Source of the DNA: Membranipora membranacea
Taxonomy: Eukaryota; Bryozoa; Gymnolaemata; Cheilostomatida; Membraniporidae
DNA length: 64,000 nucleotides
Direction: 5' to 3'
Assembly (NCBI GenBank): GCA_914767715.1
Contig: OU612069.1
Location: 25,295,387 to 25,359,386 of the forward strand
This document shows, one piece after another, positions 48,799 through 61,834 of the stretch. Under the pieces are notes generated by a model, which was given only the letters and a program-made list of their open reading frames with translations, was not told where the DNA came from and searched no databases. The position numbers and the translations under genes are program-made. How positions within the stretch are numbered: position 1 is the stretch's first letter; every line of letters begins with the position of its first letter.

Positions 48799-49709
48799 AT
48801 GAAGTTGACAGTTGCTCTGGCTGTTTTTAGCTCTGCCTTTGTAGCGATGACTCTGGCATTGAGCCACCTCCATATTGAGCCTGGTATTGAGCCACCTCTG
48901 TTTGTAGCTTTACCTGGACGAGGGCCACCGCCGGGAGTTCAGGTACTACCTGGAAGGATACCACCATCTGTAGTACAGCCGTTACCCGCAATATTGAGAT
49001 GTACAGCACACAAGTAAGTGATTCATCTCTTAAAACTGAAAACATTCTAATTACAAAAAAACTGTCAATGTTTTTTATGCCGTCACAAAGCTGTTGGCAA
49101 CTCAATTTAGTCATAATTGTAAATCAATAATTGAAAATTGAGCTACCACCCATACCCAGCTGCCATTTGACCATTTAAAAATCCTTTCTGTATTAATATA
49201 CAGGTTTCAACAACATATTTTTGAGAAAATGTGATACATAAGATTTTCTATCTGCAGCTTCCATAAGTATAGTTTACGAAAATATATTGAGAGTCATGAG
49301 ATGTTAGACTATTCATCACTTTAGAAAGACTTCCAAAGACAGTGACTTTCCATCCATATATCCAAGGATTGCTTTTCATAGATCCAGGAGATCCTCTCCA
49401 TGCCACACCGATATTAGAAGATTGAAAGCTACAACTGGAAAACGTGACAATAGCTTTTTTACTATTTTTATGAATTATTTTAAGGATACAGGAATGTAGA
49501 AATAAACATGAGATAACATAAAATAGCTTCCATATATGTATTATTTCTTAATATATAATTTTATATTATATTATATTATTTTATATCATATTACTTTATA
49601 TTATATTATTTTGTATTGCAGAGACTGTGGTGAAGGAGGACTCTGTTTAAGAGGCTGGGGAGCTGCGGCAGGAAAGACCATGTGTGTGAAAGTGGCGGAT
49701 GATGGTTGA
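48799..49709 (+). CDS. Proline-rich secreted four-cysteine peptide, unit 2 (single-repeat form)
   Basis: Two exons: 48799-49013 and 49622-49709, phase-2 intron, 100 aa. Signal peptide MKLTVALAVFSSAFVAMTLA, one Pro-rich unit (PLFVALPGRGPPPGVQVLPG), PLPAILRCTAHK, then DCGEGGLCLRGWGAAAGK and TMCVKVADDG. Unlike units 1 and 3 there is no 1a/1b split: the signal peptide, Pro unit and first cysteine lie in one exon. This matches the two-exon form of the compact paralogue at 8540-9343 and is probably the ancestral layout. AATAAA at 49779-49784. Confidence 0.82.
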
Positions 49710-51614
49710 TGCAATAAAAATGTATATATAAAGGAATTTATTTGGGAACCCAAGCTATACATTTGTTTTTGGTTACAGAATAAAACCTCTCTTCCATCTT
49801 AGCCGCTTTGTTTGATGACCAATATTCTCCATACCACTTCTATGTATTGCTTGATCTGCAATTCATGTTGAAACAAAATTGTTATAATTTGAAAACAAAG
49901 TTGTTATGGGTCTAAAAACTTTGGCTTGGCAAAGCTACATTTATTAAATTAGTCTTAGCAGAAAGCCTAAAACAGCTCATTTTAGATCATTTTTAGGACA
50001 TGTCCTGTTGCGTTAAATACTGGAAAACTGGTAATGTTGAAGACAAATTCTGATGGAAATTCTTTTGTACGCAATGGTTTATCCGTAAGCATGTCAGAAC
50101 TGATATACAAAGCAACAAAAAAAGGAGAATCCTTGCCATCAAAATAACATTGAACTAATGTATGTAGTAGTAAGTGTGTGCACCAAACATGCAGTCAACT
50201 TTGAATATTCCAGTCCGATTTAGTAATTGCATATATCCTATATGAAGTCTTATTGTCTTATCTTATAAAATCATCATAATAATCAGGTTGATGAGACTGA
50301 CTCCCACCAAATCGTGTAGATGGTATACTCTCCATCATACTCAGACAAGAATATCAGTATCAGCCTGCTCAATATCCTGCAGCTCGCTCACTACAATATC
50401 AGTAGTGACCTGATCGATACTCATGGGTTCTGCGTGTCACATCAATTCCTACAAGTGACATATTCACAAAAGCTACCACCTGTCCAAGTTAACTAGCATT
50501 TCTCTTCCCTTCCCTCAGTTTGATGTCAGAACCACTTCCAATTGAAACTTGTATTGGGACGTGATTGCGGAGCTTGCTGCACTGGTTATGGAACTACTGA
50601 TGTTTCTACTGCATGGCCACACTGGCACGGCATGCAGTCCAGCCTTTCCATTTCGATATGCAGTCCTATGCAATAGAATCATGTGATATCAATATTGTTG
50701 TTTTAAGCCATACCACATTCACACACCAGCAAATACAGTAAAATTTGAATAAACTTGTGAACTTGTAGTGAAGCTGAGTCCAAAACACGTAACATCGTGC
50801 AGCGGAAAAATGATTTCTTGAATAAATTAGGTATAAAAGTGCATGCTGTCTGTGGCAGAGATTGTTTGGTCACTTTACTTATCATTCACATAGCGAGGTT
50901 ATCCTGAATGAGCACTTTAACTTATACAGCGACTAGGTCAGGTAGTTTTTTTGTAAACTTTCATAGTTAGTCAAGTTGTATTCTACAAGAGAGGACAACT
51001 TCCATAAATTATTTTGAATCTGTATTAGCATTAATTGTAGAGACTTGGTAGTCCATCTGTAGGGTTTGCTTGTGCGGGGAGTAATAATATGGACAAAGAT
51101 TTTTTTATGAGACTTACTTTTACCAATTTGCCATGCTCAAATGTATATCCTAATAACTTTTGACATCGCGGTAATTACAAGGGAGCAGAGCACGTCTTGT
51201 CTAGACAGGCTACATTGAGCCATATTTAATAGCGTAAAGCATGATTATATGTGCATCTGTGAAAACCATATGACATTGAAAAGCACATGTCTTCCCGCTC
51301 AAATAATTCAGCATAAGATACAGGCTTTGATATGTTCTTTTGGACATATTATTTTGGGTCAGTAGGAAAAATATTGTTGCTTCAGATTTATATTTGATTC
51401 CCAAATATACTTATCAGTAGAAAAGAAATGGTTGATTGATGCGGATTTGGATGATACAATATTGTATATATACATAGACTCTATAAGTCTATGTATACAT
51501 CACAGATGGCTTTTAGACTATAGCAATGTTGGACTTTGAGCACAGAAATTAGATAAATGAAGAGTAAGCATAGTCATAGATGGGTAGATCAAGTGTAACC
51601 CAATTACCTGCATT

Positions 51615-52275
51615 ACAGTTAGTCCCTTCCACTGGTCACACTGCCTGTGATTGGTCCCTTCCACTGGTCACACAGCCTGTGATTGGTCCCTTCCACTGGT
51701 CACACCGCCTGTGACATAGCCAGCGGACTGGGAGGTCCCTTCCACTGGTCACACCGCCTGTGACATAGCCAGCGGACTGGGAGGTCCCTTCCACAGGTCA
51801 CACCCCCTGTGACATAGCCAGCGGACTGGGAGGTCCCTTCCACTGGTCACACCGCCTGTGACATAGCCAGCGGACTGGGAGGTCCCTTCCACTGGTCACA
51901 CCGCCTGTGACATAGCCAGCGGACTGGGAGGTCCCTTCCACTGGTCACACCGCCTGTGACATAGCCAGCGGACTGGGAGGTCCCTTCCACTGGTCACACC
52001 GCCTGTGACATAGCCAGCGGACTGGGAGCACTGACAGTTAGTCCCTTCCACTGGTCACACCACCTGTGACATAGCCAGCGGACTGGGAGCACTGACAGTT
52101 AGTCTCTTCCACTGGTCACATCGCCTGTGACATAGCCAGCGGACTGGGAGCACTGACAGTTAGTCCCTTCCACTGGTCACACCACCTGTGACATAGCCAG
52201 CAGACTGGGAGCACTGACAGTTAGTCCCTTCCACTGGTCACGTCGCCTGTGACATAGCCAGTGGACTGGGAGCAA
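51615..52275. repeat. 49-bp minisatellite, unit 2 (expanded)
   Basis: At least a dozen units. 51731-52020 is a homogeneous run with exact 49-bp period (GAGGTCCCTTCCACTGGTCA start); from 52030 the units are longer, with GCACTGACAGTTAGTC added. Each has GTCACA-N5-TGTGAC. Confidence 0.93.
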
Positions 52276-52424
52276 CTCTGAATACAGGCAAATGGACAAT
52301 GAAACAAAACTGTTATTTGCATGCAAAAGATATATTTTCTCTATACACAAACTTTCAAATACATTGATTGTGTTCCTAAAAGTCAACATGCTTCTCCGGC
52401 AGTCAAACACCAAATATCCAATCA

Positions 52425-52667
52425 GGGGGGTCTTTCAATTAGAAACAGCCAAAATCGCAATCTTATCGCTCAAGTGAGTGAGCGATACCTGCTAGAGGTC
52501 TCGCTTTCAGATCGCTCAGTCACTCGATGGAACTATATACATTCTGAGTGAGCGATTTGGGAGCGATTTTCTCTCATTGACACACCAAGTGAATGATAAT
52601 TTTGAGCGATGTGATAATGATAACTTGCATTAGTAAAGGATCACTCTTTTTAATTGAAAGACCCCCC
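52425..52667. mobile_element. 243-bp MITE with 17-bp inverted ends
   Basis: Starts GGGGGGTCTTTCAATTA and ends with its reverse complement. Unit 3 has the empty site (AATCAGGATAATAAAAC near 61779). The interior has several AGCGAT/ATCGCT inverted motifs. The target duplication is at most 1-2 bases, so the superfamily is unclear. No coding frame. Confidence 0.85.
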
Positions 52668-52720
52668 AGGAAGATAAAACAGATTCAGATGATTGTTTCA
52701 CTATGAGGTTTAATGTTACA

Positions 52721-54087
52721 TCAAGTGAGTTTCTCACTAGAATCAACATAGTGATAGCTACTGCTGTCTCTATCAGAGTCAGCTTTTGTTAGAGAAAGTT
52801 TGGCATTCTGTATCTTTGATTTGTTACAATCGGTAGACTGTCCTGAACTGCTTTGTGCACCGAAAGCACCAGATCCCTCATGTAACATAAGTTTTGTGAA
52901 CTGCTCTTCAGATTCAACATATTGACTCACAGCTGGTGAGGTATAACTACCACTAGCTGCGCTGTGAGAGACGGGCGATCTGTACAGCGTAGCATCATCA
53001 GCAGAGGCCGAGCTGGGTCGATTGTCTACTGCCAACTGAGATTTCTGAAATTGAGAATTACAATTATACATGGTTATAGTTGCAACAATTCAAACGATTC
53101 AATAGCAAGCTCTTTTTTATGACAAAGTAAATGCATCCTTTTTGTCGCAACATTTAATGTTTGTTTTAGCTAATAAATCAATCAAATCTTTCGATGATAT
53201 ATTTATATTCATATCAATGAAAAGGAATACATTCAATGAAATTATGAGATAACATTGAATCATAATAACATTTATAATAATTTTAGTAATTTGTGGGACA
53301 AAAAATAACCATTGTTTGAAGTTTTGGGCTTTAGCAAGCAATGCATTGAAAAAGAGCTATGTGTCTGTGAGGTCTAAGGGTGAACATTGCTTAGTGTGAC
53401 TGAGCTCAAATTTACAGCAGTTATATACTTTTTTTTCGATGTAACAATAACTTTGGATTCGTAAGGTGCTAACTTATGTAACTCAAAGCAGGCAGTTTGG
53501 GGCAGACAAAACATCTCGCTCAATTTGTAATCAAAACAGTCATCATGATTCAAACAAACTAATCAACATAATTAATTGCCACCGATGTACGCATCCTCAT
53601 CTGTGATAAATTCACACGCCTACGCTGACAAACACACCATGATACTGTAGTTAAATGCAAGTTACAACTTAAACTCACTGGAATAATTCCCTGAGCTTTG
53701 AGCTCTTCTGTTCGTGCCTCCTGTTTTCTCTCTGATATTATACTAGACCTCATTGCTTCCCTCATGGCTGATCTAGCCTTCTCTCCCCTGGTCATTTCCT
53801 CAGCAGGTTTTTCTGTAAAAATAAAATATTATTCTTATATAGAGGTGCCAGGATCAGTCCACATCAAGGTTCAGATACTGAGGTGAAATTTTATCCTCAC
53901 AAAAGGCCACCCTATGCATATTACCACCAGTCCAGGAATCCAGATGTGTGGTGTGGTTTTTGTTATTAATGTAACAACCTAATCCACTCATGATGTATGA
54001 GTCATAAGCATTAACATTGAACTCAGAATGAGTCCTTCTTATCACATTTAAATGAACCACTTTGCAATGAGTAAGTTGTACATAAGA
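52721..54087 (-). CDS. Unrecognised gene with Ser/Tyr-rich C terminus, unit 2 (3' exons)
   Basis: Exons 54087-53925, 53812-53679 and 53044-52721, the same lengths and phases as unit 1. Differences are substitutions only, with no indel or stop over 621 coding bases. The C terminus here reads SSSYHYVDSSEKLT. Start and role unknown, as for unit 1. Confidence 0.62.
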
Positions 54088-54686
54088 CTGGAATTACGGG
54101 TGACCTCTCTATTCTATCTATATATTGGAGCTATCTCCTTAATGTCAATGATGGAACGATTCCAGGTCAAAATTAACATTCATACATCAACATACTATAT
54201 TGGCAACTAAGATGTTATGTCAAAGTGAGGTTGATCATCGCTCTTATTTTAAAAGAAATAAGATGGACGTGCCGAGGAGAAGGACTGTGACAGGATCCTC
54301 ATTTCAAGCTCATGTGGTAATCAAGTAAGCAACTGAACACCATTGTCATCTCTAACACTATTAACCAGAATATCTGTTAGACTTCTGAAACTTATTTATT
54401 GCATCATTTTGATCAATCTTGTTTAGAACAGTTGAAAGCGCAGCGATGCCATTTGTGAAAGCTCATGATTGACCTGAACATATGTCAATAAAGTTTCCAT
54501 TATTTATTAAGTTCAGTTCAATATCAGTCGTTACCAATTAAACTGGAGACTTTATTCACTGTAGACTACAAACATTGTTAAAAAAATACTCATATAGAAC
54601 AAAAAGCATTCCAAACACGATAATCATCATCTTGCTTCAAACAAGATCTCTATGGATCATATGAATACCCCATATTTTTTTCTAAA

Positions 54687-54776
54687 TTAATCCATAGAAC
54701 AAAAGGCCATTGAGCACAAAACTCTGTCCTCAAACTTGTAAACAAAATCATTGGGTTCATAGGAACACTTCATCAC
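54687..54776 (-). pseudogene. Truncated D8C exon, end of unit 2
   Basis: Same as 45023-45112, with DFVYKFEDR as in unit 3. Confidence 0.75.
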
Positions 54777-55511
54777 AATTTTTGTAACACCATTGCTGCA
54801 GTTCATGGAGCTGAGTAGAAGAAAATACACTCTGGCGACTGGTGAAAAGATCAAATAATTCTTTAGATTGCAGCACAATGCTGTTCTTCACTATGGCCAT
54901 ACTAACTGACTGGCTGCACAAATGAAACGAAACTTTAAAATCCCGCACACAGATTAAAAACCAATTCCGTCAGAATGGTGGCCACCGACGCACCTAACCC
55001 GCTACTCTCCTTTGATACTCTACTATCTGATGGTTTTAAGTCTCTGCTCCACAGCATTAATATCTGTAGAGACTGTTTTAGATCTCAGGCTATCAGTATT
55101 TTGAATAAGTCACTCTTTTAATTTATTTTCTACTTTTTTTGTATTCTATGTAAACCACAAATAATTTTTATGCAATCACTAACAGCTTTAGAAATCGGCA
55201 TTTTTATTAATAATTTTTTACCGCCAGCAGACCAGAGCTTTTCATTTCTCAAACACCCCTTTGAGATAATCAAAGTACATACACACTACAAAATGCTCCT
55301 TTTGTGGTATTCAATTTTTCCTTAGCGATTCTAAAATTGGCTCAATCGTGTTCCAAACTTACATGTACCAATCCGGTAAAGCATGATCGGAAGGAAGGAA
55401 AATCCGTCCGAGCTCCGAGATTAGAATCTTTCAAGTTGTAATGAAACTAAAAACTAGGTGATCCAATACAACATGGTGATTGTCTGAAATTATAACTGTA
55501 ACAGTACCCAC

Positions 55512-55591
55512 CAGGAGTTTGCAGAAGTTCCAGAAAGACAAAGCAGAACGACACTGTAGAGGATGATAGAAATGCTGATAGAAAGCTCCAT
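55512..55591 (-). pseudogene. Orphan signal-peptide exon, unit 3
   Basis: 80 bp copy of NHL exon 1 with ATG, open frame and donor kept. Confidence 0.78.
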
Positions 55592-57168
55592 AATAGATGA
55601 CATTTACACCAAAACAATCGATTTATTAGATAATCCTTGAATTAACAAGGATAGTGACAAGTTTAGTCAGGTGACAAGGACACTGACAAGTTTAGTGACC
55701 TAAATAACCAAAGAGTTAGAGACTCTAACTCCTTGAGATAAGTAAGTGTAAGCTAAATTTTAGGCTATTATACATTATGATTTTCATCATAATATTCCAT
55801 TAAAATATCAATTAGAATATCCATTATAATATCGATTAAATTGCCCACTAATGTATCCATTTAAATTCCAGTGTTATCTGAGAGACCGTAGTGAGGCACA
55901 CTCACGCTGGTTCTCAGGCCTCCATCCATTACTGAGCGGGATTCTGCCTCCACCCCTTACTAAGTGGGATTCTATGTTATTTATCATGTACACTTAACAA
56001 ATACAGATAAAACTGAGATGAATTAAAGAGTGACAACATATATACAAACTCATGCATCCAGCATACAATTAACACCCGTAGCTTATTTTTCCTGTAATTG
56101 TATTGACCAAAATGTATTGCTTGCATGCACTAACAATTATCCAGTGCAATTTTTAAAACAAATCAGTTCAGAAACTTGTGATCACTCATTTGAATTTTCT
56201 CTACTTATATATATATACTTTTATTGGCAACCAATGTCATCTCATTCGAAATGTTTTGCACTCAGTGCCAGAAAAAAATTTTCAAAACAAAAAAAAACAA
56301 AAAAAGAAAATTTTTTTAAAAAACATGACCTTTGCGTGCCAAAAAATTGCTGCCATATTCAGCTGGTGATATGGATAATGTCCCAGATATTATACCCTTG
56401 GAGTAAGCTCCAGCTGCAGGCCAACACATCTACACCCCGCTAGAAATTATTGAATCTCAGAAGTCTGTTGTCTGTTGTCTGTTGATAAACCTTTTTTCAA
56501 TGCTCATATTGCCTAGCTAGGTGTACCTTAGATAACGATTTTGTACTTTGATTTGGTTGAAGCGCATTGGGGGTTTAGAATGCATGGTGATGGATAAAAA
56601 ATATGAAGTTGAAGGAACCAAGTGGAACAGCACATTTATCATGCCATTGAGAACTATTGTGAAATTAGATTCACAAAATATAAGGACTAATCGATTATAT
56701 ACAGTAAAATGTGAAATGAATTCCTTTGTATTTCACTTCTGCTTCTTTCATGTCAAACTTAGACCTCATATACCAGGATATTTCAGCATTCTTCTGTTGT
56801 CTCGACTCATGATTATGTGGTAAATGATCGAGATGGGAATGGAAATTCTAGATGCTCTTTGTAATGAACCTTTTGATATTGAATCTTATAGACAGCAGAT
56901 ACCTAACTTTGATATAGTCGTGCACTTTCAAGCGACCATGATAAAAATAAATCTCATTTCTTATCTATGCATTCCGCAGACAACACGACACGCAGTTTTA
57001 ATTTTAAAATTACATTTCACAGACTGTGGAAGGGTCAATGCTTCCTGGAATAGGATGGGAGGAATTATTTATGATGCTTGATGTTGGAAAGAACAATGCA
57101 GCAAATGCGAATCCATGTCATATGTTTCAGTTCTCACTAATGAGAAAGGAAGTGGTGATTTATGAAAA

Positions 57169-57248
57169 GTTGCGTAGTGGATAGAATTCGAGCTTCTCAA
57201 TCTGAGAGAACTACAGGTTTGAATCCCGTTCACTACCCATACTGCTCA
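57169..57248 (+). repeat. tRNA-like SINE head, unit 3
   Basis: B box GGTTTGAATCC at 57216-57226, A-box-like stretch at 57174-57184. Confidence 0.55.
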
Positions 57249-58420
57249 TGGTGACGAGCTCTTCTTATCTAGCTCTAGCTTACCCACACTACCTTGTACA
57301 AAATTTAAATGGATGAGTTGTTTAATGTATCATTGATGCTATGTAAGCATATTCTCATTGGCCCAAAAGGGGCACTGAATAGAAAGATGAAAAAAAATTA
57401 TTTTAGGTTTGTCATCCCATGCAGTGATAAGCTAAGTACTCAGAAAACCACACGACCCGCTGTCTTTAAATGCGCAGATGTATTTTTCATTAGATTGAAG
57501 AGTTTTATGCTGCTCACCATAGGCATTGCTTTAACAATTGAATAGATCGGATGTAGACAATCAATGTTTTTTCAACTTGAGTGCGAGGGTAAAATATAAT
57601 TTCGGTTATTATTGAATTGAAAGTTTGTATTGTAGTGGATATCGATGCATGCCGTAACTCATATCAGTTAATTTTTGTCCTCACCGGTCTTTCTTCGTCA
57701 AATTTGCCGTCCGCTTTGTTGTAAACAGCCTATTCTGCCTCATGATTGTGATAAAATGACATAATATCTTCGAATAAAATCGATGTTGCATTCACATCCA
57801 GTAGAATAGCATCATTCATATAAGGAGACTCTCAGCCTATACCTGCGATGAGGTAGGATTCCGTATTCGATAACTTCGAAGATGATCAGCTGACTACGAT
57901 GTTGGCATGACCGAAATGTCACATTCAACCCTGTTTATGAAATGAATCGAAAATTACAGTCAATCACACGTGATTCAGAACTTTTCTGTATTAAATTTTC
58001 AGCATTCCTATTTTAACATCAAATGACCAGCTTCTATTAATAAGTGTCTGAACTATGATCGATAGTATGTTGGTTTTATTTCCAATGTATCAAATTTTCG
58101 CATACAAATTCCATCCGCATTAGTTGTCTGGTTATTGCATAACATAGGCAGTTTATTCTTATAAACTATCTTATCATCATAGGTTAATATCTTCTTCCTA
58201 CATAAAAGAAAATATACCATAATAAAAATACTTAATCTTATATCATCTTTTATTCTCCGACATCAAAAGGGTCATGACCATATACCATGTGCGAATTCCA
58301 ACCAATCCTCAAACATTGACTATGTCACAGTATTTAAAAGACGAGACGGAATTTTGAAATATCAGGGTGTATATATTACGAAGTCAATACTCGCCATGAA
58401 AGAGACGGGAGAGAAACATT

Positions 58421-58453
58421 GACGATATCGTCTTACACTAAATGGTATATAAG
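58421..58453 (+). promoter_or_regulatory. Promoter of proline-rich peptide gene, unit 3
   Basis: GACGATATCGTC (58421-58432) and TATATAAG (58446-58453), 40 bases before the ATG. Confidence 0.6.
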
Positions 58454-58492
58454 TATTAGATCTGTAAATTGGCATCACTCTTCTCATTCAAG

Positions 58493-59713
58493 ATGAAGTT
58501 GACAGTTGCTCTTGCTGTGTTTAGCTCTGCCTTTGTAGCGATGACTCTGGCAGAAAGTCAACCTGTTATTGAGCCACCGCCGTTTTTACTTTTACCTGGA
58601 CGAGGACCACCGCCGGGAGTTCAGGTACTACCCGTTACCCGTTCAAGGTACAGACGTAACCCGCAATATTGGGATGGACACAAAAGTAAGTGATCCACCT
58701 CTTAAAACTGAAAAAATTCCAATCACAATAAAACCAACAATGTTTTTTGTACTTTATTGCCGTCACGAAGCTGTTGCCAACTCATTTTAGTCATCACTAT
58801 AGCGATGACTCTGGCAGAAAGTCCACCTGTTATTGAGCCACCTCCGTTTGTAGCTTTACCTGGACGAGGACCACCGCCGGGAGTTCAGGTGATACCTGGA
58901 AGGATACCACCACCTATAGTAAAGCCGTTACCCGCAATATTGAGATGTACAGCACACAAGTAAGTGATTCATCTCTTAAAACTGAAAACATTCTAATTAC
59001 AAAAAAACCGTCAATGTTTTTTATGCCGTCACAAAGCTGTTGGCAACTCAATTTAGTCATAATTATAAATCAACAATTGAAAATTGAGCTACCACCCATA
59101 CCCAGCTGCCATTAAAAATCCTTTCTGTATTAATATACAGGTTTCAACAACATATTATTGAGAAAATGTGATACATAAGATTTTCTATCTGCAGCTTCCA
59201 TAAGTATAGTTTACAAAAATATATTGAGAGCCATGAGATGTTAGACTATTCATCACTTCAGAAAGATTTCCAAAGACAGTGACTTTCCATCCATATATCC
59301 AAGGATTGCTTTTCATAGATCCAGGAGATCCTCTCCATGCCACACCGATTTTAGACGATTGAAAGCTAAAACTGGAAAACGTGACAATAGCTCTTTTATT
59401 ATTTATATGAATTATTTAAACCACAGCACCGAGCCTTTGTAGCTCAAACTACGGTCAGCATTCAAATAGTACCATTGTTACCACAAAGGATACAGGAATG
59501 TAGAAATAAATATGACATAACATAACATAGCTCCTATATATGTAAGATTTCTTAATATATAATTTTATATTATATTATATTATTTTATATCATATTACTT
59601 TATATTATATTATTTTGTATTGCAGAGACTGTGGTGAAGGAGGACTCTGTTTAAGAGGCTGGGGAGCTGCAGCAGGAAAGACCATGTGTGTGAAAGTGGC
59701 GGATGATGGTTGA
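58493..59713 (+). CDS. Proline-rich secreted four-cysteine peptide, unit 3
   Basis: Exons 58493-58685, 58803-58959 and 59626-59713, with the same lengths and phases as unit 1 (145 aa). Nearly identical to the unit 1 product; the visible differences are FLLLPGRG for FVALPGRG in the first Pro unit and PPIVKP for PPVVKP in the second. The cysteine exon is unchanged at protein level in all three units. AATAAA at 59783-59788. Confidence 0.8.
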
Positions 59714-61504
59714 TGCATTAAAAATGTATATATAAAGGAATTTATTTGGAAACCCAAGCTATACATTTGTTTGTGGTTACAGAATAAAACCTCTCTTCCA
59801 TCTTAACCGCTTTGTTTGCTTTGATGACCAATATTCTCCATACCACTTCTATGTATTGCTTGATCTGCAATTCATGTTGAAACAAAATTGTTATAATTTG
59901 AAAACAAAGTTGTTATGGGTCTAAAAACTTTGGCTTGGCAAAGCTACATTTATTAAACTAGTCGTAGCAGAAAGCCTTAAACAGCTCATTTTAGATACTT
60001 TTTAGGACATGTCCTGTTGCGTTAAATACTGGAAAACTTGTAATGTTGAAGACAAATTCTGATGGAAATTCTTTTGTACACAATGGTTTATCCTTAAGCA
60101 TGTCAGAACTGATATACAAAACCACATCAAAAGGAGAATCCTTGCCATCAAAATAACATTGAACTAATGTATGTAGTAGTAAGTGTGTGCGCCAACCATG
60201 CAGTCAACTTTGAATATTCCAGTCCGATTTAGTAATTGCATATATCCCATATGAAGTCTTATCTTCTAATCTTATAAAATCATCATAATAATCAGGAATT
60301 GATGAGACTGACTCCCACCAAATCGTGTAGATGGTAAACTCCCCTTCATACTCAGACAAGGATATCAGAATCAGCCTGCTCAATATCCTGCAGCTCGCTC
60401 ACTACAATATCAGTAGTGACCTGGTCGATACTCATGGGTTCTGCGTGTCATATCAATTCCTACAACTGACATATTCACAAAAGCTAGTACCTGTCCAAGT
60501 TAACTAGCATTTCTCTTCCCTTCCCTCAGTTTGATGTCAGAACCACTTCCAATTGAAACTTGTATTGGGACGTGATTGCGGAGCTTGCTGCACTGGTTAT
60601 GGAACTACTGATGTTTCCACTGCATGGCCACACTGGCACGGCATGCAGTCCAGCCTTTCCATTTCGATATGCAGTCCTACGCACTAGAATCATGTGATAT
60701 CAATATTGTTGTTTTAAGCCATACCACATTCACACACCAGCAAATACAGTAAAATTTGAATAAACTTGTGAACTTGTAGTGAAGCTGAGTCCAAAACACG
60801 TAACATCGTGCAGCGGAAAAATTATTTCTTGAATAAATCAGGTATAAAAGTGCATGCTGTCTGTGGCAGAGATTGTTTGGTCACTTTACTTATCATGAAC
60901 ATAGCGAGGTTATCCTGAATGAGCACTTTAACTTATACAGCGACTAGGTCAGGTAGATTTTTTGTAAACTTTCATAGACATCGTTAGTCGAGTCTACAAG
61001 AAAGGACAACTTCCATAAATGATTTTGAATTTGAATTAGCATTAATTGTAGAGACTTGGTAGTCCATCTACAGGTTTTGCTTGTGCGGGGAGTAATAATA
61101 TGGACAAAGATTTTTTTATGAGACTCAAACTGCTTTTACACTAGGCGATAATCGTACCGAGTTCTCGTGCAAAAATGCATAAGATACATAAGCATAAGAT
61201 ACAGGCTTTGATATGTTCTTTTAGAAATTATATTTTGGGTCAGTAGGAAAAATGCTGTTGCGTCAGATTTATATTTGATTCCCAAATACATCTATCAGTA
61301 GAAAATAAATGGTGAATTGATGCGGATTTGGATGATACAATATTGTATATATACATAGACTCTATAAGTCTATGTTTATATCACACATGGCTTTTAGACT
61401 AAACTATGTTGGACTTAGAGCAAAGAAATTAGATAAATTAATAATAAGCATAGTCATAGATGGCATGGGTAGATAAAGTTTAATCCAATTGCCTGCATTA
61501 CAGT

Positions 61505-61640
61505 TAGTCCCTTCCACTGGTCACACCGCCTGTGACATAGTTAGTCCCTTCCACTGGTCACACAGCCTGTGACGTAGCCAGCGGACTGGGAGCACTGGTC
61601 ACACCGCCTGTGACATAGCCAGCGGACTGGGAGCACTGAA
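61505..61640. repeat. 49-bp minisatellite, unit 3 (contracted)
   Basis: Only about three units. Its left half follows unit 1, and the sequence after it (TACAGGCAAATGGACAATG) follows unit 2. Confidence 0.9.
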
Positions 61641-61834
61641 TACAGGCAAATGGACAATGAAACAAAACTGTTATTTGCATGCAAAAGATATGTTTGCTCT
61701 ATACACAAACTTTCAAATACACTGATTGTGTTCCAAAAAGTCAACTTGCTTCTCCGGTAGTCAAACACCAAATATTCAATCAGGATAATAAAACAGATTC
61801 AGATGATTGTTTCACTATGAGGTTTAATATTATA

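Larger units (their letters stand above)
45113..54776 (+). repeat. Tandem unit 2 (9664 bp)
   Basis: Same content and order as unit 1. Longer because of an expanded minisatellite (51615-52275) and a 243-bp MITE (52425-52667); lacks the 300-bp segment of unit 1 and the duplicated proline exon. Confidence 0.9.
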
